Source: Aquirufa ecclesiirivi
GTDB lineage: Bacteria; Bacteroidota; Bacteroidia; Cytophagales; Spirosomataceae
DNA length: 64,000 nt
Direction of reading: 5' to 3'
Assembly (NCBI RefSeq): GCF_011250515.1
Contig: NZ_JAANOP010000005.1
Span: forward strand, 126,877-190,876
The position numbers and the translations under genes were made by a program. The first letter of the stretch is position 1, and each line of letters starts with the position of its first letter. The notes beneath the pieces are model-generated. The model worked only from the letters and a program-made list of their open reading frames with translations. It ran no database searches and was not told the DNA's origin. Below, piece after piece: positions 9,261-17,860 of the stretch.

Positions 9261-9509
9261 TTATTCCTTAATCTCTTCAAAAGGCACATAATCACCATCG
9301 TCAGCTTTCGTTGACCTAGGCTTAGATTTAGTTTGTGGAGGCACAAAATCCACATCAATACTTCCTTCTCTCTTGGCCTCCTTTTGTCGATATGCCTGCT
9401 CAGATTGCTGTCTATGAACTTGCGTGATGACGTAACTCTTAAACAGCAATTTGAACAAAGGCCTAATAACGTAAATAAACAAGAAGATAAGTCCGAGAAT
9501 CTTTAGCAT
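9261..9509 (-). CDS. DUF4834 family small membrane protein
   Basis: An 82-residue protein with one N-terminal hydrophobic helix (MLKILGLIFLFIYVIRPLFKLL) followed by a charged cytoplasmic tail ending DDGDYVPFEEIKE. This architecture and the closing YVPFEEI motif fit DUF4834, a family restricted to Bacteroidota with no known function. It starts 18 bp after carB ends and is probably co-transcribed with it, although nothing ties it to pyrimidine metabolism. Confidence 0.75.
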   Translation of the reverse strand: MLKILGLIFLFIYVIRPLFKLLFKSYVITQVHRQQSEQAYRQKEAKREGSIDVDFVPPQTKSKPRSTKADDGDYVPFEEIKE

Positions 9510-9527
9510 GTTTTTATTTTTTGTCTA

Positions 9528-12356
9528 TTAACGACTTAAATATAAATTTCGTTCCCCATACACCTTTCTAAAAAATTCATCTTTCAAATCATCAATGAAA
9601 TAAATGGCTTCCCCCGTAGATTTCATCTCGGGACCTAATTCCATGTTGACATTCGGAAATTTATTGAAAGAAAATACAGGAATCTTAATGGCGTATCCTT
9701 TCTTAACGGGTTGGAAGTTAAAATCCTTTACTTTTTTATCACCTAACATTACCTTGGTCGCATAATTGACATAAGGTTCTTGGTAGGCCTTACAAATAAA
9801 TGGCACCGTTCTAGAAGCTCTAGGATTTGCTTCGATGATGTATACCACTTCATTTTTCACGGCAAATTGGATGTTCAACAAACCTTTTGTTTTTAAAGCC
9901 ACCGCAATTTTCTTCGTATGGTCTTCAATTTGTTTGATCACATTTTCGGATAAATCAAATGGAGGTAACACCGAGTGTGAATCTCCTGAGTGGATACCAG
10001 CAGGCTCAATATGTTCCATCACACCAATGATGTACACATCTTCTCCATCACAAATGGCATCAGCCTCCGCTTCAATCGCATTTTCCAAGAAATGATCTAA
10101 CAAGATTTTATTTCCCGGAATATCGCGTAAAATATCCACGACATGTTGCTCTAGCTCTTGCTCATTGATCACAATCTTCATCGATTGACCACCCAAGACA
10201 TAACTTGGACGTACCAATAAAGGATAACCCAATTCACGGCCTAAGAGCACCGCATTATCCGCATCTTCGCAAACGCCAAATTTAGGATAAGGAATGTCTA
10301 AGTCTTTCAAAAGACTTGAGAAAGCACCTCGATCTTCTGCCAAATCCAAGGCTTCAAATGAAGTACCTAATATTTTTATACCATATTTAGCTAACTTCTC
10401 AGCTAATTTCAAAGCTGTTTGACCACCCAACTGAACAATCACCCCTTCTGGTTTTTCATGTTGAATGATGTCATACACATGCTCCCAGAATACAGGTTCA
10501 AAATATAATTTGTCTGCAATATCAAAGTCCGTAGAAACCGTTTCTGGATTCGAATTGATCATGATGGTCTCATAGCCTGCTTCTTTAGCCGCTAGGACAC
10601 CGTGCACACATGAATAATCAAATTCAATTCCTTGACCAATGCGGTTAGGACCAGAACCTAAAACCACGACTTTTTTGCGGTCAGAGGATTTGGACTCATT
10701 GTCCATGGAGTCGGTACTTTGACCAAAAGTGGAATAATAATAAGGTGTTTTTGCTTCAAATTCTGCGGCACAAGTATCTACACACTTGTATAAACGCTTA
10801 ATTCCTAGACTATTACGCTTATCATAAACTTCAGATTCTAAGCAACGTAGCGTATGAGCAATTTGGCGATCAGCAAATCCTTTATGTTTCGCTTCTTCTA
10901 ATAAATCGGTTGGAATGGTAGCTAAAGTATAGCGTTCGATTTCTTTTTCTACACGTACCAAATCTTCAATTTGATTCAAGAACCACTTATCGATTCTCGT
11001 TAATTGCTGGATAGTCTTGAAAGAAATACCCATTTTAAAGGCGTCATAGATATGGAACAATCGGTTCCAAGATGGATTAGCCAATGAATGCATGATGGCT
11101 TCTTGATCTCTCAATTCTTTTCCATCTGCACCGAGTCCATTACGCTTAATTTCCAGGGATTGACACGCCTTTTGCAATGCTTCTTGGAAATTACGACCTA
11201 TACCCATGGTTTCACCTACGGACTTCATTTGAAGACCTAAGGAACGATCAGCGCCTTTGAATTTATCAAAATTCCAACGAGGAACTTTTACAATTACATA
11301 GTCTAAAGCAGGCTCAAAATAGGCCGAAGTAGTTCCTGTAATGGCATTCGTTAACTCATCCAAATTATAACCAATCGCCATTTTAGCGGCAATTTTTGCA
11401 ATTGGATAACCAGTCGCTTTAGAAGCTAAAGCAGATGAACGAGAAACACGTGGGTTGATTTCAATGGCAATGATTTCATCTGTTTCAGGATGTAAGGCAA
11501 ACTGCACATTACAACCACCCGCAAATTTACCAATGGCGTTCATCATCATAATGGCCATATCACGCATGCGTTGGTAGATCGTATCTGGCAAAGTCATAGC
11601 AGGCGCCACCGTGATGGAATCACCGGTATGTATACCCATTGGATCAAAATTCTCAATGGAGCAAATGATGATAACGTTTCCTAAATTATCACGCAACAAC
11701 TCTAATTCATATTCTTTCCAGCCCATGATGGACTGCTCGACTAGCACCTCGTGAGTAGGCGATGCATGCAAACCCTTATTTAAAGCAGCATCAAAATCTT
11801 TAGGATCATGTACGAAACCTCCTCCAGTACCACCTAAGGTGAAAGAAGGACGAATCACCAATGGGAAACCCGTTTCTTGTGCAATTTCTTTACCTTCTAG
11901 AAAGGAACGAGCCGTTCTACCTTTACACACGCCTACACCTAATTCCAACATTTTCAAACGGAATTTCTCCCGATCTTCGGTGGTTTCGATGGCCTTGATA
12001 TCAACTCCAATAATTTTTACTCCATATTTCTCCCAAACTCCCGCTTCTTCGCAATCGATGGCCAAGTTCAACGCTGTCTGACCACCCATGGTTGGTAAGA
12101 CCGCATCCACTTGATGTCTTTCCAAAATATGAATGATAGATGCTCTATCTAATGGCTTCAAATACACATGATCGGCGTTCATAGGGTCCGTCATGATGGT
12201 AGCAGGGTTGGAATTGATCAAAATCACTTCGATTCCTTCTTCTCGCAATGAACGAGCAGCTTGAGAACCAGAATAATCAAACTCACAGGCTTGACCAATT
12301 ACAATAGGACCAGAACCGATAATCAGAACGGAACGGATAGATAAATCTTTTGGCAC
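9528..12356 (-). CDS. carB: Carbamoyl-phosphate synthase, large subunit
   Basis: Synthesises carbamoyl phosphate from bicarbonate, ATP and ammonia delivered by CarA, for pyrimidines and arginine. The two homologous halves are evident: each begins with an N-terminal GSGP loop (IGSGPIVIGQACEFDYSG at about 13 and LGSGPNRIGQGIEFDYS near 568) and has an ATP-grasp core with a RPSFTLGG or RPSYVLGG stretch. The protein ends at residue 942, shortly after the second synthetase domain, so the roughly 130-residue C-terminal MGS-like domain that binds UMP and ornithine in E. coli is missing; a shorter form is known from other Bacteroidota. carA is not adjacent. Confidence 0.96.
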   Translation of the reverse strand: MPKDLSIRSVLIIGSGPIVIGQACEFDYSGSQAARSLREEGIEVILINSNPATIMTDPMNADHVYLKPLDRASIIHILERHQVDAVLPTMGGQTALNLAIDCEEAGVWEKYGVKIIGVDIKAIETTEDREKFRLKMLELGVGVCKGRTARSFLEGKEIAQETGFPLVIRPSFTLGGTGGGFVHDPKDFDAALNKGLHASPTHEVLVEQSIMGWKEYELELLRDNLGNVIIICSIENFDPMGIHTGDSITVAPAMTLPDTIYQRMRDMAIMMMNAIGKFAGGCNVQFALHPETDEIIAIEINPRVSRSSALASKATGYPIAKIAAKMAIGYNLDELTNAITGTTSAYFEPALDYVIVKVPRWNFDKFKGADRSLGLQMKSVGETMGIGRNFQEALQKACQSLEIKRNGLGADGKELRDQEAIMHSLANPSWNRLFHIYDAFKMGISFKTIQQLTRIDKWFLNQIEDLVRVEKEIERYTLATIPTDLLEEAKHKGFADRQIAHTLRCLESEVYDKRNSLGIKRLYKCVDTCAAEFEAKTPYYYSTFGQSTDSMDNESKSSDRKKVVVLGSGPNRIGQGIEFDYSCVHGVLAAKEAGYETIMINSNPETVSTDFDIADKLYFEPVFWEHVYDIIQHEKPEGVIVQLGGQTALKLAEKLAKYGIKILGTSFEALDLAEDRGAFSSLLKDLDIPYPKFGVCEDADNAVLLGRELGYPLLVRPSYVLGGQSMKIVINEQELEQHVVDILRDIPGNKILLDHFLENAIEAEADAICDGEDVYIIGVMEHIEPAGIHSGDSHSVLPPFDLSENVIKQIEDHTKKIAVALKTKGLLNIQFAVKNEVVYIIEANPRASRTVPFICKAYQEPYVNYATKVMLGDKKVKDFNFQPVKKGYAIKIPVFSFNKFPNVNMELGPEMKSTGEAIYFIDDLKDEFFRKVYGERNLYLSR

Positions 12357-12425
12357 GATATTAATTTATTTTGTATCAATAGAAAACAAATTTTCAGACC
12401 TTTACACTTAGGCTCAAAAATTGTA

Positions 12426-12433
12426 CAAAGTTA
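12426..12433 (-). promoter_or_regulatory. Predicted -7 box for carB
   Basis: On the minus strand these bases read TAACTTTG, a match to TAnnTTTG, about 70 nt before the carB ATG. No good TTG lies at the -33 distance, so the call rests on the -7 box alone. Confidence 0.35.
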
Positions 12434-12539
12434 GTAGTTGAAGCCCGAATTGGGAAACGTTATTGAAAATAAAAATCAGGAATTTTAAGCACACAGACCT
12501 TTTCACTCATTTGATTTCTTTTCGTCCCATTATTTCCCG

Positions 12540-12547
12540 TAATTTTG
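12540..12547 (+). promoter_or_regulatory. Predicted -7 box for folA-moaE
   Basis: TAATTTTG matches the TAnnTTTG consensus and ends 17 bases before the GTG start proposed for folA, the usual spacing for a short Bacteroidota leader. The nearest upstream TTG (12511) is 26 bp away, rather far for a -33 element. Confidence 0.4.
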
Positions 12548-12564
12548 ATAAAAATAAAAATCCC

Positions 12565-13056
12565 GTGATCAAAATAATCGTGGCTTGTGATGAAAAAAAC
12601 GTCATTGGCAAAAACAATCAACTCATTTGGCACCTTCCGGCGGATCTAAAACACTTCAAAAATTTGACCACCGGGCATTCCATTATCATGGGAAGAAAGA
12701 CTTTTGATTCCATCGGCAAAGCCTTACCTAATCGCAATAACTTAGTTGTCAGCCGACAAAAAGCCATCCACAGCGAAGGGATCATACTTTGCCATTCATT
12801 GGAGGAAGCCATTTTAAAAGCAAAAAGCCTATCTAGAGAGGATGTTTTCATCATTGGTGGAGCGGAAATTTACAAACAAGCCATCGAGATTGCCGACCAA
12901 GTTATACTCACCCGCCTGCATGATTATTTTGATGGAGATACCTTTTTTCCCGAACTTTCCAGCCAAGATTGGGAAGTCATACAGACAGAAAGAGGCATTA
13001 CCGATGAAAAAAATCCCTACCAGTACAGTTTTTTAACTTACCAAAGAATCCAATAA
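12565..13056 (+). CDS. folA: Dihydrofolate reductase
   Basis: NADPH-dependent reduction of dihydrofolate to tetrahydrofolate. From the GTG at 12565 the protein is 163 aa, the normal DHFR length, and begins directly with the first beta strand (IKIIVACDEKNVIGKNNQLIWHLP). Asp27 in the W-x-L-P-A-D segment is the catalytic acid; the MGRKTFDSIGKALPNRNN cofactor loop and the FIIGGAEIYKQA motif are present. The frame is open further upstream to a TTG at 12463, but that extension is low-complexity and would contain the predicted -7 box. moaE follows after one base. Confidence 0.95.
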   Translation: MIKIIVACDEKNVIGKNNQLIWHLPADLKHFKNLTTGHSIIMGRKTFDSIGKALPNRNNLVVSRQKAIHSEGIILCHSLEEAILKAKSLSREDVFIIGGAEIYKQAIEIADQVILTRLHDYFDGDTFFPELSSQDWEVIQTERGITDEKNPYQYSFLTYQRIQ

Positions 13057-13057
13057 C

Positions 13058-13477
13058 ATGGAAAGAAAAGTGGCTTTACTCGAGCAAGCCATCCAACTGG
13101 ATGCATTTTACCCTTTTTTGCAAGATGACATGGCAGGAGGAATATGTTTGTTTATTGGCACCATTCGAAATAAAAATCAAAATAAAGACGTGAAATCACT
13201 GGATATGGAAGCTTACCCTCCCATGGCTGTGAAACAAATAAACCTATTGATTGATCAGGCTGGAGCCAAATGGCCCATTGAAAAAGTAGTTATGGCTCAC
13301 CGAACAGGCCCATTGAAAATCGGGGATATCGCTGTATTAATAGGCGTAACTTGCGTACATCGAGCAGAAGCTTTTCAAGCTTGTCAGTGGTTGATCGACC
13401 GACTAAAAGAAGAAGTACCTATTTGGAAAAATGAATTTTATGAAGATGGTTCCTCTTGGCTAGTTCCCCATCCTTGA
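13058..13477 (+). CDS. moaE: Molybdopterin synthase catalytic subunit
   Basis: Large subunit of molybdopterin synthase, which moves sulfur from the MoaD thiocarboxylate onto precursor Z (cPMP). 139 aa. Family residues are visible: Arg37 in FIGTIRNKN, the HRTGPLKIGD loop (81-90), His101-Arg102, and the catalytic lysines Lys117 and Lys124 in RLKEEVPIWKNE. It follows folA by one base, and its 3' end overlaps the convergent LuxE-like gene by 40 bp. No moaA, B, C or D gene is in the window, so it is separated from its pathway partners. Confidence 0.93.
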   Translation: MERKVALLEQAIQLDAFYPFLQDDMAGGICLFIGTIRNKNQNKDVKSLDMEAYPPMAVKQINLLIDQAGAKWPIEKVVMAHRTGPLKIGDIAVLIGVTCVHRAEAFQACQWLIDRLKEEVPIWKNEFYEDGSSWLVPHP

Positions 13478-14517
13478 GCGAGCATCAAATTACAGCCCCT
13501 TTGTTCCGAATTATCAAAACGCCCCAATACCTTAAATCGAATCCCATCCGCTTCCAATGAACCCAAATCTTTGGTTTCAATAAATGAACAGGAATCTATA
13601 TTGGCGAGATCAATAACCTTGATACCTCCCACTCGTCCTGCTTGAGTGACTTGTCCAAATGGATCATTGACCTCCCTTAATAACACCCGCATGCTGATTC
13701 CTGGAGTAAATACTCCATCTTTATCCGCATATGCCTGAGAAAATAACTCTGTCATACCGTATTCTGACGCAATCTGCGGTACCTGCATTTTCGCTTGAAG
13801 AAAAGCATGAACCTCTTCTCGTAACCATTCTTCCCGTCTCCCTTTCATCCCACCTGTTTCCATCACCATGATGCGACCCGCTTCCACGGCATCTTTCCAA
13901 AATGTAAAATCCTGACCTGCATCTACCCAATCCAACAAACCAAAAGTTACACCCATCAACCAAATCTTCCGGTCAGTCTGTAACGCAGCTTTCAAATTTT
14001 CAACCAAAAATTCGTATTGATTTAAATAAAATCCTCCTAACTCCGATCCCGACTGTTTGATAAAATAATCCATCATAAAGACCAAAGAAGAGCTACTTCT
14101 TTCCAAATAGGAAGGCAAAAGCGCAAAGATATGGTAGTCTGTCAGTGAGCCATAATTAGCCTCAAATATTCTTTTTGCCTGAACTTGATAAAATTCGGGA
14201 TCACATACAATATGCTTGGAGGGGATTTGACCCGTAGTTCCTGAACTTTCAAATTGAAATAAAATGGGAGCAAAGCCCGATTGAACCAAATGGTTTTTAA
14301 ATAACTCAATGGGTAAAAAAGGAATTTCAGCCAAGGAGGAAATGCTATTAATATCTACGCCTAATAATCCAAGGTATATATGATACAGTGGATTATGAGT
14401 TGCTTGATAGCGAAAAACATCCAAAGCTAGGTTTTCAAAATCAGCATCTTTCATCTGACTCACCCGATTCTTCAAACTCAAAGAAAGGCTTTCCCAATCT
14501 TCGTTTCCACTCTGCAT
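13438..14517 (-). CDS. LuxE-like acyl-protein synthetase / acyl-adenylating enzyme
   Basis: A 359-residue member of the LuxE (PF04443) branch of adenylate-forming enzymes. The P-loop-like motif FESSGTTGQIPSKH near 100-113 and the later SEYGMTELFSQAY motif fit ATP-dependent activation of a carboxylate; in LuxE the acyl group is then passed to a cysteine. No luxC, D, A or B gene is nearby, so bioluminescence is not implied; Bacteroidota homologues are usually called acyl transferases. The ATG at 14517 is chosen because the upstream TTG (14541) sits inside the -7 box. Confidence 0.8.
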   Translation of the reverse strand: MQSGNEDWESLSLSLKNRVSQMKDADFENLALDVFRYQATHNPLYHIYLGLLGVDINSISSLAEIPFLPIELFKNHLVQSGFAPILFQFESSGTTGQIPSKHIVCDPEFYQVQAKRIFEANYGSLTDYHIFALLPSYLERSSSSLVFMMDYFIKQSGSELGGFYLNQYEFLVENLKAALQTDRKIWLMGVTFGLLDWVDAGQDFTFWKDAVEAGRIMVMETGGMKGRREEWLREEVHAFLQAKMQVPQIASEYGMTELFSQAYADKDGVFTPGISMRVLLREVNDPFGQVTQAGRVGGIKVIDLANIDSCSFIETKDLGSLEADGIRFKVLGRFDNSEQRGCNLMLAQGWGTSQEEPSS

Positions 14518-14538
14518 AGCTTTTTTTGAAATTATGCA

Positions 14539-14546
14539 CAAAATTA
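14539..14546 (-). promoter_or_regulatory. Predicted -7 box for the LuxE-like gene
   Basis: The minus strand reads TAATTTTG, a TAnnTTTG match about 22 nt before the ATG at 14517. Its TTG is in frame with the gene and would be mistaken for a start codon. Confidence 0.42.
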
Positions 14547-14590
14547 ATGCAAATCATTAACTTTACGCTTCTAATGACCATCGAATCTTC

Positions 14591-15145
14591 ATGATTAAAC
14601 TAGGTAGTCTCTTCATCATCACCTCATTTTGCACTTGGGCATTGTTTGCCTGCGTTCAAGAACCTGATTATGGTACTACTCCCAATATTGAGTTTGAGTC
14701 CATTAAAAAAATCACCAAGATCAGTAATGATGGTTTCGGAGGAAAAGCCAAAATTGATTCCGTCGTGATGACGATCAAATTCCAAGATGGCGACGGCGAT
14801 TTGGGAATTAGCACCGCTGAAAAAAATTCCGACCCCAAATACAAAGATTACCGCAACTTCGAAGTTGATGTTTTATTGAAGAAAAATGGCAAATTCATTC
14901 CAGTAACATTTAGCCCCAAACTTGGAGGCCTAATGAATTTCCCTTTTAAACCTGATCAAAAACCCGGACCTATCGAAGGCTACATTTCCTACTCCACACA
15001 ATTTGTATATGCCTTTTACAAAGGTTATTCTCCAGATTTTACGGAGAAAAACGACACCTTGGCATTCCGTATTTCTATCAAAGACAAAGCATTTCATCAA
15101 AGCAATACGATTGAGACAAGTCCGATTGTGATTTTTCAAGACTAA
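14591..15145 (+). CDS. Conserved Bacteroidota lipoprotein, DGDGDLG type
   Basis: A 184-residue predicted lipoprotein: signal peptide with lipobox ALFAC (Cys21), then a beta-rich domain. The segment FQDGDGDLGIS near 60-70 is a short acidic loop that recurs in many Bacteroidota lipoproteins and resembles a calcium-binding loop; calcium binding is inference. It is followed after 8 bp by the remains of a dipeptidyl-peptidase gene in the same direction, so the two were probably once an operon. Function unknown. Confidence 0.75.
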   Translation: MIKLGSLFIITSFCTWALFACVQEPDYGTTPNIEFESIKKITKISNDGFGGKAKIDSVVMTIKFQDGDGDLGISTAEKNSDPKYKDYRNFEVDVLLKKNGKFIPVTFSPKLGGLMNFPFKPDQKPGPIEGYISYSTQFVYAFYKGYSPDFTEKNDTLAFRISIKDKAFHQSNTIETSPIVIFQD

Positions 15146-15153
15146 ATATCCTT

Positions 15154-15553
15154 ATGATTCTACGTTTTTTTCGCACCCTCAGCTACGCTGTTATTTTTCT
15201 ATTGGCTCATGTGAGCATGGCCCAAAAAAGTGTTAGCTTAGAAGATGTTTGGCAAAATTATACTTTCCGCCAAAGAAGCATCCAAAATCTAAATTGGACA
15301 CATGATGGGCAGCATTATACCGAATTAAAAGAGGGTAAAATCATCAAATATTCCGTGATAGATCCTAAAAATTCCGAAATTTGATTAAGAAGTACATTTT
15401 CAAAATGCAGTGGCTTTACAAGAAGCGTTAATCAAGGCCAATAAGCAATTTCAAAGTTTCTATTATCCCAATAAGAATCATAGCATTACAGGAGGAAATA
15501 CCCGATATCATTTGTATCAAATGATGACCAACTTCCTTCTAAAGAATTTATAA
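15154..15553 (+). pseudogene. Remnant of a dipeptidyl-peptidase IV (S9B) gene with a large internal deletion
   Basis: Residues 1-76 in the first frame are the N-terminus of a Bacteroidota S9 peptidase: signal peptide ending SMAQ, then VSLEDVWQNYTFRQRS and the HDGQHYTELKEGKI strand. The frame stops at 15382. In the next frame (15392-15553) the bases encode the extreme C-terminus of the same family: VHFQNAVALQEALI, then YYPNKNHSITGGNTRYHLYQ with the catalytic His, ending at TAA 15551-15553. Intact homologues have about 700-730 residues, so roughly 1.7 kb containing most of the propeller and the catalytic Ser and Asp is gone. A stop and a frame change sit at the junction near 15382-15391. It cannot make an active peptidase. 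Confidence 0.88.
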
Positions 15554-16963
15554 TGATTTGAGAATTTGATAAACTTCTGCATTTAGACGGTAAGTAAACA
15601 TTCGTTGATCTTTCTCGTCGGTATGGACATCTAAAATTTGCTCTTTACCAAGTAATAAACGCAAGGATTTGGTCAAATTCTCAAACATTTTTGCCCTAAA
15701 TTGTCGCTGTGATTCGGGTGAACTTTTGTGTTTGCCAAAGAAAGCGATGATTTGATGCCCTGAAATATACCCTATCGTGTAATTCAAAATCAAGAAATCT
15801 AACAACATTTTTTCATTGTCTCCCAACATGATTTTTAGTTGTTTTCGAAGTTTCCTCTTCATCCACTTCTTGTACAAAAAGAAAGCAAGCACAAAAAAAC
15901 CGATGGAAATCATCACCATGGAACCTTCTAGAATGGATTTATACCAAGGTACTTGACTAAGTTTTCCTAAATAATCTGATTCCCGAAGCAAATCATTCAC
16001 CATCATACGATGATTTTTAAGGGTATTGGGAGTAGACTGATTGGATATATTAGTCCAAATGAGCGTATCTCCATTGACATGAAAAGCTTTATCAAAATTT
16101 CCACTATAAGGACCTTCTATGACCAACCGATTCTTGTTTTTCCAAGCATAAGTTTTGAAATCATCCAACACATCAATGATGTATATGGTATCAAAATTCT
16201 TTTCACGACCCGATTTGTCCAATAAAAAGAAATAACGCCCATTAAATATATAATAACGGGTCAGGTCCTTTTCTAAATAGGATTTAACTTCTTCTAATTC
16301 AATGTTACCCTGACTGACAAATTCACTTGTTGAAAAATTATATTCATAGATATTCCAATCCAAAACATCCAATCGTTTAGAATCTGTATCATTGATAAGG
16401 TGATTCCCCATCGTAATAAACTTATCCTGGCTAGGCACATAGGCGGTGAGGCCCATGGAAATAGCTGGTGGCACGTCTCCTTTAGCTTGAATACTCAACC
16501 ACTCCTTGCCATCAGCATTGTATTTAGTCAGAATATTGGTGGAAGTCCAAAAACCATAACCGCCAAAAGAATAAAGAATTCCATTTCGATAAAAAGTACT
16601 ACTCAAGCAGTTCGCTCCACGAAAATAGGTTTCATCAATCCGTTTGAGTGACAACTGCTTTTTATTAATTTGATAAACTTGATTAGTACAAGAAATTAAG
16701 AGATAAGCCCAGTCTGAATTTTCAATTTTAAATTCTTTCACGGCATAATTCGCCGATATCAAATCTTTCTTTTCGACATTTTCAAAAGACAATTCCCCTA
16801 AGTTCATCCATGGAAGACCGTTCTTGGTTCTAGAAAGCTGACTATTCTCAAAATCGATTTTATAGAAATACCCTGTGCTTGGACTAAACCATTCAATTGT
16901 ATGGGCGCGAACACCCACCTGAATCAATAAAAAGAGAGCAATTAAATAGCCGCGTAGACGCAT
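15548..16963 (-). CDS. Membrane-anchored sensor-like protein with cytoplasmic putative HTH domain
   Basis: A 471-residue protein without a firm name. Seen: signal peptide (RLRGYLIALFLLIQVGVRAH); a periplasmic region of about 300 residues with kelch-like repeats (SSTFYRNGILYSFGGYGFW); one TM helix at about 344-364; and a basic juxtamembrane stretch followed by a 100-residue cytoplasmic tail. The tail contains KHKSSPESQRQFRAKMFENL and ends DQRMFTYRLNAEVY, a pattern I associate with winged-helix-like tails of Bacteroidota one-component membrane regulators. Signal-responsive DNA binding is inference. The ATG at 16963 is preferred to a TTG at 16975. Its end overlaps the peptidase remnant by 6 bp. 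Confidence 0.7.
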   Translation of the reverse strand: MRLRGYLIALFLLIQVGVRAHTIEWFSPSTGYFYKIDFENSQLSRTKNGLPWMNLGELSFENVEKKDLISANYAVKEFKIENSDWAYLLISCTNQVYQINKKQLSLKRIDETYFRGANCLSSTFYRNGILYSFGGYGFWTSTNILTKYNADGKEWLSIQAKGDVPPAISMGLTAYVPSQDKFITMGNHLINDTDSKRLDVLDWNIYEYNFSTSEFVSQGNIELEEVKSYLEKDLTRYYIFNGRYFFLLDKSGREKNFDTIYIIDVLDDFKTYAWKNKNRLVIEGPYSGNFDKAFHVNGDTLIWTNISNQSTPNTLKNHRMMVNDLLRESDYLGKLSQVPWYKSILEGSMVMISIGFFVLAFFLYKKWMKRKLRKQLKIMLGDNEKMLLDFLILNYTIGYISGHQIIAFFGKHKSSPESQRQFRAKMFENLTKSLRLLLGKEQILDVHTDEKDQRMFTYRLNAEVYQILKSL

Positions 16964-17123
16964 GGAAATATTCAAAAGGAAACTAAAAATGCGATTTTTT
17001 CAAGCAAAATTGTCAAATACTTGGGATTAGTTTGAAAAGCCATGCCCAATTTTTCAACAAAAATGGCTAATTTTACGGATTAAAGTTTATTCCATGGAAT
17101 GGTTTAAACCATAAAAATCGCTT

Positions 17124-17786
17124 ATGACCCTACACAGAGAAGGAAAAACTATCTTATTGACAGCTATTGTCATTGTATTAGCTATAAATGCTTTAGTAGC
17201 TTATTTTTTACCTGAGCAAGTTTACATACGAGAAGCTGTTGTAGTCATTACAGCCCTATTTTATTTGCTTTTGGTACAGTTTTTCCGTGTTCCTAAACGT
17301 GTAACCCCGATTAATCCCCAAGATATCATTGCCCCAGCTGATGGGAAAGTGGTGGTCATTGAAGAAGCAGTAGAGACTGAATATTTCAAAGATAAGCGTA
17401 GACAAGTATCCATTTTCATGTCGCCAATCAATGTGCATATTAACTTTAATCCCATCTCTGGTATCGTTTCGTATTTCAAATACCACCCCGGCAAATACTT
17501 AGTCGCTTGGCATCCAAAATCAAGTACGGAAAACGAGCGTACAACCTATGTGGTGAAGCATGAAAACGGAACAGAGATTTTATTCCGCCAAATAGCTGGG
17601 GCTTTAGCCAAACGTATTTGTTGGTATGCCAAAGAAGGAGATGCCGTGGTTCAAGGAACAGAATTTGGCTTCATCAAATTTGGTAGTCGTATCGATATTT
17701 ACCTTCCATTAGATGCTGAAATCTGCGTCAAATTAGACGACAAACCTGTTGGAGGAGAGACTGTTATTGCTAGACTTGCTCAATAA
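17124..17786 (+). CDS. psd: Phosphatidylserine decarboxylase (short form)
   Basis: Makes phosphatidylethanolamine from phosphatidylserine at the membrane. 220 aa with two TM helices at about 10-28 and 36-53, then the catalytic domain: APADGKVV near 70, FMSPINVHINFNP near 98-110, and the self-cleavage site FGSRID with Ser188 as the future pyruvoyl group. The compact form with a GS cleavage site is the one usual in Bacteroidota. It is a single gene on the plus strand; the dinB-like gene follows after 75 bp. Confidence 0.93.
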   Translation: MTLHREGKTILLTAIVIVLAINALVAYFLPEQVYIREAVVVITALFYLLLVQFFRVPKRVTPINPQDIIAPADGKVVVIEEAVETEYFKDKRRQVSIFMSPINVHINFNPISGIVSYFKYHPGKYLVAWHPKSSTENERTTYVVKHENGTEILFRQIAGALAKRICWYAKEGDAVVQGTEFGFIKFGSRIDIYLPLDAEICVKLDDKPVGGETVIARLAQ

Positions 17787-17860
17787 CCATTCATCATTTT
17801 CGAACAATTCAATCTTGGATGTGAACTCCCTATGGCGTATTTTTATCAAAAAGCATCGCC

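Noticed and set aside
13438-14517. Bioluminescence (lux) locus
   Set aside because: Only a LuxE-like gene is present; the LLM flavin oxidoreductase at 56.7 kb is distant and of a different subgroup.
15386-15553. Independent small gene downstream of the peptidase fragment
   Set aside because: The sequence is the C-terminus of the same S9 peptidase, has no start codon suited to it and is better explained as a deletion remnant.
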